Source: Methylotenera_A sp046594885
GTDB lineage: Bacteria > Pseudomonadota > Gammaproteobacteria > Burkholderiales > Methylophilaceae
Direction of reading: 5' to 3'
Length of the DNA: 30,315 bases
NCBI GenBank assembly: GCA_046594885.1
Contig: JBKJRD010000046.1
Span: forward strand, 1 to 30,315
Below are positions 8,023 through 15,826 of this stretch, in pieces; the first letter of the stretch is position 1, and each line of letters begins with the position of its first letter. Under the pieces are notes generated by a model that was not told the DNA's origin, did not search any database, and saw only the letters and a list, made by a program, of their open reading frames with translations. The translations under genes were made by a program, and so were the position numbers.

Positions 8023-8574
8023 TTATAACAAACTCGGTGTTTGTAACGCATATAAATTGTAGGCAAGTTGTTTTGCCGAATTTTTAGTAGGGTGAAGGCG
8101 TAGCCACCACACTGCACCTTTTTTGATGTTAAGTGTTTGAATGTCTGCAATATCAATTGTACCTTGCTCAAACAAATAAGCGACTAACTCGCCCAACCAA
8201 GGTTGATGACCTACGATTAAAATATTTTTGATTAAGTTATTTTTTAGCTGCTGATGCTGAGTTAAGGCATTCAATACCTCAAGCAAGCTAGCGCCAGGTT
8301 TTAGCGCGCTATCTATTTGGATTTTACAACGCAAAGCTTGTGCTGTTTGCACTGCACGAATAGCTGGGCTGCTCAACAAAAACGTATTTTTAGGTAAATG
8401 TTCTTTCAGCCACTGCGCCATACGCTTTGCCTGTCGCTGCCCTTTTATACTGAGTTGACGCATATTATCTAGCTCGCCCAGTTCAAAATCCGCCTGTTCT
8501 GCCTCTGCATGGCGCCACAAGATAATATGGTCGAAGCTTAAATAAGATAGGTGTTTTGTAGCCATTCTATTCAT
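8023..8574 (-). CDS. sixA: Phosphohistidine phosphatase SixA-like (histidine phosphatase superfamily)
   Basis: 183-residue member of the histidine phosphatase superfamily, of the short SixA type, which dephosphorylates phosphohistidine on signalling or phosphotransfer proteins. The catalytic RHAEAE motif is at residues 21-26 (His22 nucleophile). SSPAIRAVQTAQ, with the conserved Arg, follows, and the second catalytic His is in VGHQPWL. The family usually starts three or four residues before the RHG/RHA motif. Here about 17 residues precede it, so the internal ATG at 8565 is also possible. The start lies five bases after the ppk stop, so it is cotranscribed with ppk. The real substrate is unknown; association with polyphosphate metabolism is inferred from position only. 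Confidence 0.85.
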   Translation of the reverse strand: MNRMATKHLSYLSFDHIILWRHAEAEQADFELGELDNMRQLSIKGQRQAKRMAQWLKEHLPKNTFLLSSPAIRAVQTAQALRCKIQIDSALKPGASLLEVLNALTQHQQLKNNLIKNILIVGHQPWLGELVAYLFEQGTIDIADIQTLNIKKGAVWWLRLHPTKNSAKQLAYNLYALQTPSLL

Positions 8575-8579
8575 CTACT

Positions 8580-10691
8580 TTATTGGGCAGAATAGTTTTT
8601 AATGTGAGCTTTTTGTGTGCTTATTTTTTTTGCACCTAGGTTAATCTGTTCAGTTTTATGCTCAGCATAAAGCTGTTTGTATCGCCCGTCCTCACTCAAT
8701 ACCCAAGCGTCCTCAACATCATCTAAGTAAGGCATCAGGCATTCCTGCATCACGCGCTCTTGCATGTTTGCGTCTAAAATTGGCCAGGCAATTTCGACGC
8801 GTCGCAGCATATTTCGGCTCATCCAATCGGCACTAGAAAGCCACATACGTTTGCTGGTTTGGCCATTTGTGCGATTGATTTCAAAATAGAAAATACGCGA
8901 ATGTTCCAAAAAACGTCCTACGATTGAACGGATACGAATACGGCCATTCACATTTGGCGCGTCAATCGGCAAAATGCAGGCGCCGCGAATGACTAAATCG
9001 ATTGATACACCTTGTTGCGCCGCGCCAATTAAAGCTTTTACCAACACATTATCGGTAAGTGAATTCATTTTTGCTATAATTTTAGCGTGGCCGCCCAACA
9101 TACAAGCGCGTTTTGCTGCCGAAATTTGGCGTAACATGGTGGCTTGTAAGTTAAAAGGTGCCACCAATAATTGTCGCATGCGCGGCAAAGCAATTTGGCT
9201 GGTTAAATGCCTAAACACATATTCTATCTCGCGTGTGAGCGTTAAGTTGCTGGTGAGCATGCAGATATCGGTATACAACTTTGCGGTATTGGCATTGTAA
9301 TTGCCCGTAGATACATGCGCGTAACGTACGATTCGATTAGTCCCCGGGCGCTTACCCTCTTGCCGCATGATTAGCAACATTTTTGCATGCGTTTTTAATC
9401 CCACCATGCCATATACAATTTGCGCGCCAATTGCCTCTAATGATTCTGCCCAGTTAATATTGGTTTCTTCATCAAAACGCGCTTTAATTTCTACCACAAC
9501 CAATACTTCCTTGCCGCGCCGCACCGCTTCCTGCAATAAATTAAGCATGCGCATATCGCTGCCAGTGCGGTAAATGGTTTGTTGAATGGCTAATACTTTG
9601 GGATCATGTACTGCTTCATGTAAAAACTTAATCACCGCATCAAAACTTTCATAGGGCCGATGAATCAATACATCGCCTTGTTTTAATTGCGTAAAAAACG
9701 ATTCGTCATGCTTTAATTGCTTAGGCCACACTGGATTAAACGGTGTGAATGCTAGATCGGCTCCAGTTGCATCTACCCCTTGAGCTAAACCTATTAATGA
9801 AATCAAACGACCCAAATTCACAGGCCCTTGCACGGGATAAAGCGATGCAGGCGTTAAGTTGAACTCATCTAGCAAAAAATCAGATAAATGTGCCACACAA
9901 CTTTGCGACACTTCTAAGCGCACTGCTTCGCCAAATGGACGCTGCGCAAGTTCTTGGCGCAAGGCTTTAGGTAAATCACTCATATCATCTTCGTCCAGCG
10001 CTAAATCTGAATGACGCGTGACCCTGAATTGCGAATAACTTAATATGGTTTTTTGGCCAAATAAATCGGCCAAATGTGCGGCAATAATACTGGTTAAGGT
10101 GACAAATTGTTGCTGCTTTCCCTGATTGTTGGGCAACTGAATTACTCTGGGTAATACACGCGGCACACGGATAATATTAATACGCTGTGCGCTATCAGGC
10201 TTGTCTGGTGCTAGTTCTACAATAAAATGGAGCGCTTTGCTGGCCACTAATGGAAACGGATGCGAGCGGTCGAGCGCAATTGGTAATAGCAGTGGCTTGA
10301 CATTATCTTCGAAATATTTAGCTACCCATTTTTTTTGCAACAAAGTGCGCTCGTAACCCGCAATAATATCCACACCAGATTGCTTTAAAGCAGGCATCAA
10401 CTCATCATTAAAAATGGCGTATTGGCGGCTGATAATGACGTGGGCTTTTTCTGAAACCGCGTTAAAACTATGAATAGACACTGCCCCTTTTTTAAGCTTA
10501 CGCTGCATCGCGTCTAACTGCGCTTCCATGCGCACTTCAAAAAACTCATCTAAATTAGAAGCAACAATGCATAAAAATTTTAAGCGTTCTAATAATGGAT
10601 AATCTTGGCGTTGCGCTAGCGACAGCACACGTTCGTTAAAACTTAAAATGCTTAAATCGCGGTCTAGCAGTTTGGGTAGAGAAATGATCAT
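8580..10691 (-). CDS. ppk: Polyphosphate kinase 1
   Basis: 703-residue PPK1, which reversibly transfers the terminal phosphate of ATP onto polyphosphate chains. The N-terminal motif DRDLSILSFNERVL and the SNLDEFFEVRM block are typical. The first phospholipase-D-like half contains the catalytic histidine in KTHAKMLL (His435, the same number as the E. coli active-site His), followed by YAHVSTGNYNANTAKLYTD. The second half shows GHAKIIAKMNSLTDN and FLEHSRIFYFE. The start ATG at 10691 immediately precedes the conserved N-terminus, so no downstream start is plausible. There is no clear ribosome-binding site. It forms an operon with sixA. PhoB-like direct repeats lie 12 bases upstream. Confidence 0.96.
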   Translation of the reverse strand: MIISLPKLLDRDLSILSFNERVLSLAQRQDYPLLERLKFLCIVASNLDEFFEVRMEAQLDAMQRKLKKGAVSIHSFNAVSEKAHVIISRQYAIFNDELMPALKQSGVDIIAGYERTLLQKKWVAKYFEDNVKPLLLPIALDRSHPFPLVASKALHFIVELAPDKPDSAQRINIIRVPRVLPRVIQLPNNQGKQQQFVTLTSIIAAHLADLFGQKTILSYSQFRVTRHSDLALDEDDMSDLPKALRQELAQRPFGEAVRLEVSQSCVAHLSDFLLDEFNLTPASLYPVQGPVNLGRLISLIGLAQGVDATGADLAFTPFNPVWPKQLKHDESFFTQLKQGDVLIHRPYESFDAVIKFLHEAVHDPKVLAIQQTIYRTGSDMRMLNLLQEAVRRGKEVLVVVEIKARFDEETNINWAESLEAIGAQIVYGMVGLKTHAKMLLIMRQEGKRPGTNRIVRYAHVSTGNYNANTAKLYTDICMLTSNLTLTREIEYVFRHLTSQIALPRMRQLLVAPFNLQATMLRQISAAKRACMLGGHAKIIAKMNSLTDNVLVKALIGAAQQGVSIDLVIRGACILPIDAPNVNGRIRIRSIVGRFLEHSRIFYFEINRTNGQTSKRMWLSSADWMSRNMLRRVEIAWPILDANMQERVMQECLMPYLDDVEDAWVLSEDGRYKQLYAEHKTEQINLGAKKISTQKAHIKNYSAQ

Positions 10692-10702
10692 AGGTGATTA
10701 TC

Positions 10703-10732
10703 TTATGACAAATTTCCTGCTTAATTATGACA
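10703..10732 (-). promoter_or_regulatory. PhoB-box-like direct repeats upstream of ppk
   Basis: On the minus strand TGTCATAA occurs at 10732-10725 and again at 10710-10703, 22 bases apart, that is two 11-base PhoB repeat lengths. The Pho box consists of 11-base direct repeats with a TGTCA core. The middle 11-mer is degenerate. A TATGAT -10-like hexamer lies ten bases further on (10692-10687), the canonical PhoB-promoter distance, but it overlaps the ppk start codon. Confidence 0.45.
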
Positions 10733-10771
10733 TTTTTGTGAAATAACGCTTTTGCAAAAATAAAATAGCGT

Positions 10772-12367
10772 TTATAAACGATCAAGATGGTTTAACAAAT
10801 ACTCAGCATGCATCTGAATCGCTTCAACTTCTGTTGGCTCAAATCTTTCTACGTTTTTTGCCATCAAGGCAGTGCGCGGATTGCGCGCAAGAGTATCGTA
10901 ATGTTTAATTAAAAAATGCCAATATAAAGTAGTCGTTGGGCAGGCTAGCGACCCGGTTTTAATATCTGGTTTGTATTTGCAATGATCACAATAATTGCTC
11001 ATGCGCTTAATATAAGCGCCACTTGCCACATAAGGCTTGCTGGTAAATCGGCCACCATTGGCATACAAAGCCATGCCTGCAACATTTGGCAATTCAACCC
11101 ATTCTATGGCATCCACGTAAACGGCCAAATACCAAGCTGCCACCTCGCGTGGATTTAATTCGGCCAAAATGCCAAACATGCCTGTTACCATCAAACGTTG
11201 GATATGGTGTGCATAGCCGTGTTGCATAGTGTCATGAATGGTTTGGCGCATACAGTTCATCTGCGTGTCGCCAGACCAATACCAGCTTGGTAAAGCGCGC
11301 TGATGACCATAGTGATTAGCTTCCGCCATTTGCGGCATATCCAACCAATATACGCCGCGAATAAATTCGCGCCAACCTAAAATTTGTCGAATAAAACCTT
11401 CTACACTAGCCAAAGATAAGGCATTAAGCTGTAATTGATTTTGTTGATACGCTTTCACCGCTGCTTGAATCACCTCACGCGGGTTTAATAATTTCAAATT
11501 AAGCGAAGTCGATAATAGTGAATGCCATAAATACGGGTTTTGAGATGGCACTTTAAATTGCCACATTGCATCTTGATGCGCACCAAAACCAGCTAATTTA
11601 TGTTGAATGAAATCCTCTAAAAACTGCAAAGCCTGCTCACGAGAAATCGGCCAAATAAAATGGTTAAGTGAGCCAGGATGATTGGGGAAATGCTGCTCAA
11701 CCAAATCAATGACTTGTTGAGTGATGGCATCTATATTCACTTTTGGCGCTGCAGGCATCTCTTGCGGCCCCGCTTTAGTGAAGTTTTTACGGTTTTCTGC
11801 ATCGTAATTCCACGCACCACCAATTGGCTCGCTACCATGCATCAGCACGTCATATTTTTTGCGCATCATGCGGTAAAAAAATTCCATACGCAATTGTTTT
11901 GTGGATTTTTCACCCAGGCCAGCCCAACGCTTAAAATCGGCTTTTGAGCACATAAAATGTGTATCATCGCGAATCACTAATTGCGTATTGGTTTGTATAC
12001 AAAGTGCCATTAAATCTTGCTCAAGCCGGTATTCGCCAGGCTCACAGATAATAATTTTTGAGGGTTTTAGGCTGTTAATATAATGCGCCCAAGCAGATTT
12101 TAAGTTCATAAAATCATGCTCGTCTAATTTAATATAAACAGGCGTCATCTGTTGATTATTAAGCAACTGCGCAAAATGGCGCATGGCAGATAAAAATAAT
12201 ACAATCCGCGCTTTGTGGCTCCAAACATGCGTGGCTTCAGCACTCGCTTCAACCATTAAAATTGCGTCTTGCGTAGCGTCAAAACCTTCTAGCGCAGGAT
12301 TATCCAGGTTAAGCTGATCACCCAAAACAAGGACTAAATGGCGGATTTGGGTGTTGGTCACATTCAT
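10772..12367 (-). CDS. Iron-sulfur bacterial cryptochrome/photolyase (PhrB-type, probable (6-4) photolyase)
   Basis: 531-residue member of the FeS-BCP/CryPro branch of photolyases, which bind FAD and a [4Fe-4S] cluster; characterised members such as Agrobacterium PhrB repair (6-4) photoproducts with light. The N-terminal antenna domain starts with RHLVLVLGDQL. The catalytic C-terminal half includes VEGFIRQILGWREFIRG and the TGMFGILAELNP and VDAIEWVELPNVAGM segments. Four cysteines (372, 460, 463, 476) are spaced 88, 3 and 13 apart, exactly as I recall for the PhrB cluster ligands. I place the start at 12367: this ATG shares ATGA with the stop of the upstream DUF2256 gene. The ATG six codons earlier (12385) would overlap that gene further. 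Repair specificity is inferred from the family. Confidence 0.9.
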   Translation of the reverse strand: MNVTNTQIRHLVLVLGDQLNLDNPALEGFDATQDAILMVEASAEATHVWSHKARIVLFLSAMRHFAQLLNNQQMTPVYIKLDEHDFMNLKSAWAHYINSLKPSKIIICEPGEYRLEQDLMALCIQTNTQLVIRDDTHFMCSKADFKRWAGLGEKSTKQLRMEFFYRMMRKKYDVLMHGSEPIGGAWNYDAENRKNFTKAGPQEMPAAPKVNIDAITQQVIDLVEQHFPNHPGSLNHFIWPISREQALQFLEDFIQHKLAGFGAHQDAMWQFKVPSQNPYLWHSLLSTSLNLKLLNPREVIQAAVKAYQQNQLQLNALSLASVEGFIRQILGWREFIRGVYWLDMPQMAEANHYGHQRALPSWYWSGDTQMNCMRQTIHDTMQHGYAHHIQRLMVTGMFGILAELNPREVAAWYLAVYVDAIEWVELPNVAGMALYANGGRFTSKPYVASGAYIKRMSNYCDHCKYKPDIKTGSLACPTTTLYWHFLIKHYDTLARNPRTALMAKNVERFEPTEVEAIQMHAEYLLNHLDRL

Positions 12368-12519
12368 GTTTTTACTTGCCGACATTTATCTGAACAATAT
12401 TTCACCGCATCCCAATTCTTTGCCCAAGCTTTGCGCCACGTCATTTCGCGCCCACACACAATACAGGGCTTACTCGGTAAATGACTTTTATTGCCTTTGA
12501 ATGATAAAATTTTACGCAC
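12364..12519 (-). CDS. DUF2256 small zinc-ribbon-like protein
   Basis: 51-residue protein of the DUF2256 family, function unknown. The sequence has the family signature CIVCGREMTWRKAW, then WDAVKYCSDKC, so four cysteines form two CxxC/CxxxC-type pairs (C19, C22, C42, C46), probably a zinc site. No ATG is available; the likely start is GTG at 12519, with TTG at 12522 as the alternative, and neither has a strong ribosome-binding site. The stop overlaps the photolyase start as ATGA, implying translational coupling. I recall DUF2256 genes beside FeS photolyase genes in many bacteria, so a role with that enzyme, such as cluster or cofactor handling, is a reasonable guess but unproven. Confidence 0.88.
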   Translation of the reverse strand: MRKILSFKGNKSHLPSKPCIVCGREMTWRKAWAKNWDAVKYCSDKCRQVKT

Positions 12520-12576
12520 CAATTGCAGACTATTTGAGCAACACGAGGTTCAAGCAAAGGCGAGTTTTAATTCGTT

Positions 12577-13368
12577 TTAACCGATCATTTTGCGAATAGC
12601 CAGTTGTGCGGCTATAAATCCAAATGGTGCTGTTACACAGACACTTGAGCCATAGCCAGCACAGTTTAAGCCTGTAATGGAAGCAGAATTCACTTCACAA
12701 GTTGCATCTGGCTTCATCGCTTGCTCGTCTGAATAGACACACTCAATACCAAATTTTGCTGATTTTTTAGGGTTAAGTGTTTTAGCATCAAATGCCTTAG
12801 GAAAGGCATAATCGCGACGCAACTGATTGCGTATTTTTGATAATAACCTGTCACCCGTTACATGCGCCAAATCTGCGGCTTGAATACGTGTTGGATCGAG
12901 TCGTCCACCTGCGCTGCCTGCCATTATCAATGGTATATTTTGCTGTTTGCAGAAAACGGCCAGCGCAATTTTAGCTAGCGCGTCATCGATACAGTCCAAT
13001 ATTACATCGTACTCAACGCTTAAAATACTGGCAATATTTTCTGCGGTAATAAAATCTTCAATTTCGTGCACAACACATTGCGGATTAATGCTTAAAATAC
13101 GTTCGCGCATTGCGCTCACTTTTGCTTTGCCAAATGCGCCATCCACCGCATGCAATTGGCGGTTCACATTGCTTTCTGCAATATTATCTAAATCTATCAA
13201 GCTAATATGACCTACTGCATTACGTGCCAGCGCTTCTGCTGCCCAGCTGCCCACACCGCCGATACCAATCACCGCGACGTGCGCAGCTTTTAATTTATTC
13301 AAGCCAATTTCGCCATACAAGCGCTTTACGCCGCCAAATCTGCGTTCATAGTCTAGCTCTTCCGTCAT
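12577..13368 (-). CDS. tcdA: tRNA threonylcarbamoyladenosine dehydratase TcdA (CsdL)
   Basis: 263-residue E1/ThiF-superfamily enzyme that uses ATP to cyclise N6-threonylcarbamoyladenosine (t6A37) of tRNAs to ct6A. The nucleotide-binding glycine loop VIGIGGVGSWAAEALAR comes near residue 33, followed by the acidic strand LIDLDNIAESNVNRQ and DCIDDALAKIAL. The TcdA-type ending GYGSSVCVTAPFGFIAAQLA is present. RRFGGVKRLYG at the N-terminus is typical of this subfamily and separates it from ThiF, MoeB and HesA. The ATG at 13368 overlaps the acpS stop by four bases (ATGA), so the two are translationally coupled. Its usual partner genes csdA/csdE are not in the window. Confidence 0.93.
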   Translation of the reverse strand: MTEELDYERRFGGVKRLYGEIGLNKLKAAHVAVIGIGGVGSWAAEALARNAVGHISLIDLDNIAESNVNRQLHAVDGAFGKAKVSAMRERILSINPQCVVHEIEDFITAENIASILSVEYDVILDCIDDALAKIALAVFCKQQNIPLIMAGSAGGRLDPTRIQAADLAHVTGDRLLSKIRNQLRRDYAFPKAFDAKTLNPKKSAKFGIECVYSDEQAMKPDATCEVNSASITGLNCAGYGSSVCVTAPFGFIAAQLAIRKMIG

Positions 13369-13742
13369 TGTTCTAATATCACAAACGCGGCGGCCAGGTT
13401 TTTCTCATCGCTAATACTGATATGGGTTTTTGTGATGTTTTTGAGTATTAAAAACGCTTGCAATTCTTTAGCCAAAACCAATATTGGCTTGCCTAAATCA
13501 TCATGCGAAACCGCAATATTTTGAAAAGTAGCGGGTGCGCGCAAACCCGTACCAAGCGCCTTTGAAAAAGCTTCTTTGGCGGCAAAGCGCTTAGCTAAAA
13601 AACGCGGCTTGATACGCGATTGTTGATAGCTGGCGAGTTCACTTTGTGCCAAAATGCGTTGAGCAAAATCATCACCAAACTGTGCAATTGATGCCTCAAT
13701 TCTGTTGACTTCTACAATATCGGTACCGATGCCAAAAATCAT
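13365..13742 (-). CDS. acpS: Holo-[acyl-carrier-protein] synthase
   Basis: 125-residue phosphopantetheinyl transferase that moves 4'-phosphopantetheine from CoA to a serine of apo-ACP for fatty acid synthesis. The length is typical. Magnesium and catalytic motifs are present: GIGTDIVEVNRIE with Asp8, and KRFAAKEAFSKALGTG with Glu57. The start ATG at 13742 shares ATGA with the pdxJ stop, and the stop shares ATGA with the tcdA start, so three genes in a row are coupled. The pdxJ-acpS pairing is conserved in proteobacteria. Confidence 0.95.
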   Translation of the reverse strand: MIFGIGTDIVEVNRIEASIAQFGDDFAQRILAQSELASYQQSRIKPRFLAKRFAAKEAFSKALGTGLRAPATFQNIAVSHDDLGKPILVLAKELQAFLILKNITKTHISISDEKNLAAAFVILEQ

Positions 13743-14485
13743 GCTTTTTTTATGGTTAAGTGAGATGCAGCTTCTTTCATCAGCGATTTCATCTCAGCAA
13801 CCGCGTTATCCCAGCCTACAAAAATCGCGTGTGCAACAATGGAATGGCCAATATTTAACTCATCTAAACCTTCAATTTCTGCGATTTGATGCACATTATG
13901 GTAATGCAAACCATGCCCTGCGTTTACCATTAAACCAAGTTTTTTGGCATGCGCAACCGCTTGTTTGATACGGGCTAATTCAGTGATCTTTGCTGACTCA
14001 GTTTCTGCATCGGCAAAAGTACCTGTATGCAACTCAATTACCGGTGCGCCCATTTTTTTTGCGGCGTCAATTTGCGCGATATCGGGGCCAATAAATAATG
14101 AAACGCGAATACCATGTGCGGCTAATTTTTCACAAGCAGCTTTTACTTTATCAAAATGCACAATTACATCCAAACCGCCCTCTGTGGTGCGTTCTTCGCG
14201 GCGCTCTGGCACCAAACACACATCTTGCGGCTTGACTTGGCAAGCAATGCCAATCATTTCATCGGTGACGGCTACTTCTAAATTCATTTTTGTTTGCAAC
14301 AAGGGGCGTAGCGCAAAAATATCCGCATCTTGCATATGGCGGCGATCTTCGCGCAAATGTAGCGTAATGCTATCCGCACCTGCTTGCTCTGCACGTAATG
14401 CCGCTTGCACCACGCTAGGATATTTTGTACCCCGCGCTTGGCGAATAGTTGCAACGTGGTCAATGTTGACACCTAATTTAATCAT
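13739..14485 (-). CDS. pdxJ: Pyridoxine 5'-phosphate synthase
   Basis: 248-residue TIM-barrel enzyme that condenses 1-deoxyxylulose 5-phosphate with 3-amino-2-oxopropyl phosphate to pyridoxine 5'-phosphate, the last ring-closing step of the DXP-dependent vitamin B6 pathway. Conserved blocks are clear: GVNIDHVATIRQARGT at the N-terminus, ITLHLREDRRHMQD, CLVPERREERTTEGGLD, VSLFIGPD, IELHTGTFAD, NAGHGLHYHNV and LNIGHSIVAHAIFVG. The start is the ATG at 14485, eleven bases after the recO stop; the stop overlaps acpS. Confidence 0.97.
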   Translation of the reverse strand: MIKLGVNIDHVATIRQARGTKYPSVVQAALRAEQAGADSITLHLREDRRHMQDADIFALRPLLQTKMNLEVAVTDEMIGIACQVKPQDVCLVPERREERTTEGGLDVIVHFDKVKAACEKLAAHGIRVSLFIGPDIAQIDAAKKMGAPVIELHTGTFADAETESAKITELARIKQAVAHAKKLGLMVNAGHGLHYHNVHQIAEIEGLDELNIGHSIVAHAIFVGWDNAVAEMKSLMKEAASHLTIKKA

Positions 14486-14496
14486 GTTGTCATTTT

Positions 14497-15282
14497 CTAT
14501 AATGCTTGTAGATCTATCAAAAGTTGTCTGGTATGTAAGGGCTTTTCGCCTAAATAATGCGCCAATAAATAACGCATTAATTGCTTACTTTGATTTTGTG
14601 TTTGCGAGTCCGCATAGTCATCTTTTGCCATATTGAGTAAAGTTAATCCGCTTAATTGTACGCCATTTTTAGTCACACCAAGTTCGCATGCGCCATACTC
14701 CGCTTCATAGCGATAACTTTTACCTGCTAAAATCTCAAGGTCGTTTTCGTCTGTTAGCAAAGGCACAGCGTAACCCATTTCTTGCAATAATTTCAGCTCA
14801 AATCGGCGCAAAATGATGGCTAGATTTCTAGCGTGAACTATCGCTTTACTCTCTTCCGCTTTACCCTCTTCTGAATCTTGAATACTTGCCAATGTTTTAA
14901 GCGTGAAGTCATAATATTCAAATAGATTTTCATGCGCATCTTCGCGTGGCAACAAGCGTAATAAAAGCTCATTCATATAAAAACCACACATCAGCGCCTC
15001 GCCTTTAAGCAGCGTTAAGCCAGCGTGCCAATCTAGGCTGTGTAAGGTTTTAAGCTCATTTTTGCCAGACCACGCACCAGAAAGTAGCTGAAAAGATTGC
15101 AACATGCCGCGCATGGCAGAGTGCGGCCTGCGCGCACCTTTAGCAACCGCTGCAATGCGCCCAAATTGCTGACTGAACAATTCCACCACTAAGCTGGTTT
15201 CTTTGAAAGGATAAGTGTGCAACACATACACGGGCTGATTCGCTACGCGATAATCGCTGATTTTTGGATGATTAATTGCCAC
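14497..15282 (-). CDS. recO: DNA repair protein RecO
   Basis: 261-residue RecO, a recombination mediator that with RecR loads RecA on SSB-coated single-stranded DNA and anneals strands. The N-terminal OB-fold is recognisable from YVLHTYPFKETSLVVELFSQQFGRIAAVAKGARRP taken as two adjoining blocks, followed by the helical segment GFYMNELLLRLLPREDAHENLF. The C-terminal part lacks an obvious four-cysteine zinc finger, as in many proteobacterial RecO proteins. The start codon is GTG at 15282; no ATG lies nearby and the ribosome-binding site is weak. The position between era and pdxJ is conserved, but here an extra unrecognised gene precedes it. Confidence 0.92.
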   Translation of the reverse strand: MAINHPKISDYRVANQPVYVLHTYPFKETSLVVELFSQQFGRIAAVAKGARRPHSAMRGMLQSFQLLSGAWSGKNELKTLHSLDWHAGLTLLKGEALMCGFYMNELLLRLLPREDAHENLFEYYDFTLKTLASIQDSEEGKAEESKAIVHARNLAIILRRFELKLLQEMGYAVPLLTDENDLEILAGKSYRYEAEYGACELGVTKNGVQLSGLTLLNMAKDDYADSQTQNQSKQLMRYLLAHYLGEKPLHTRQLLIDLQAL

Positions 15283-15306
15283 GTCGAAATTAAAATATAC
15301 CCAAAG

Positions 15307-15771
15307 TTAACGCGCTAATTGGCTCAAACTTTGCAACATTTCATCTTGCGCTTTTTGAATCAGCAAGGGCATTAACATTTGGGCACCTGAGAATAGAATC
15401 ATGGCATATTTGATTGATTCATCCGCTTGAATCGGCGTAAATTTGCCAAACCCATAACGCGAATTACGCATTAACTGCCAGCCGCCTTTGGGTTCCGCGT
15501 ATTCTGGTTTGTCAAAATAGTGTTTGATGTCTTCGCTGGTGATACTTTTCAAGGGGTAATCGCCGTTATCAGCCAAAATCACCCAGCCCATTTCGCCATT
15601 TTTACCAGTGTTTTTCAGCTGATACAAATACCAGTCATCGTCTTCGTATAACAAATGAAAGACATTATTAATACTGCCAGTTTTGCGATTGGTTGCGTAA
15701 TAAATACCTGCGTCACCCAACTCAATTGGCTTGCCATAAATGGGTAGATTAAAAACATTGTGTTCAGACAT
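15307..15771 (-). CDS. Hypothetical protein between era and recO
   Basis: I do not recognise this 154-residue protein. It has no signal peptide. The first two thirds are rich in Tyr, Trp, Asp and Asn (for example YEDDDWYLYQLKN and GEMGWVILADNGDYPLK), suggesting a small soluble beta-rich fold. Residues ~121-140 (KYAMILFSGAQMLMPLLI) are hydrophobic and may be a buried helix or a membrane-associated one. The ATG at 15771 has only a weak AGGCGA-type site nine bases away. It is in line with its neighbours on the minus strand, 55 bases after era and 24 bases before recO, so it is probably cotranscribed. The codon character resembles the neighbouring genes, so it does not look foreign. I infer a lineage-specific member of this operon. 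Confidence 0.75.
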   Translation of the reverse strand: MSEHNVFNLPIYGKPIELGDAGIYYATNRKTGSINNVFHLLYEDDDWYLYQLKNTGKNGEMGWVILADNGDYPLKSITSEDIKHYFDKPEYAEPKGGWQLMRNSRYGFGKFTPIQADESIKYAMILFSGAQMLMPLLIQKAQDEMLQSLSQLAR

Positions 15772-15826
15772 TGCTTATCGCCTAAATTTAATCGCTTTAT
15801 TTAAATCATGCATTCAATACAGCGGG

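Noticed and set aside
12368..12385. Upstream photolyase start at 12385
   Set aside because: The ATG at 12367 gives the ATGA overlap with the DUF2256 stop and leaves the conserved RHLVLVLGDQL near the N-terminus.
13944..14636. 230-codon open frame on plus, antisense to pdxJ and recO
   Set aside because: It lies wholly opposite two well-conserved genes, has no family resemblance and no ribosome-binding site. It is low in charged-residue patterning and rich in Ser/Ala/Cys, typical of an antisense shadow.
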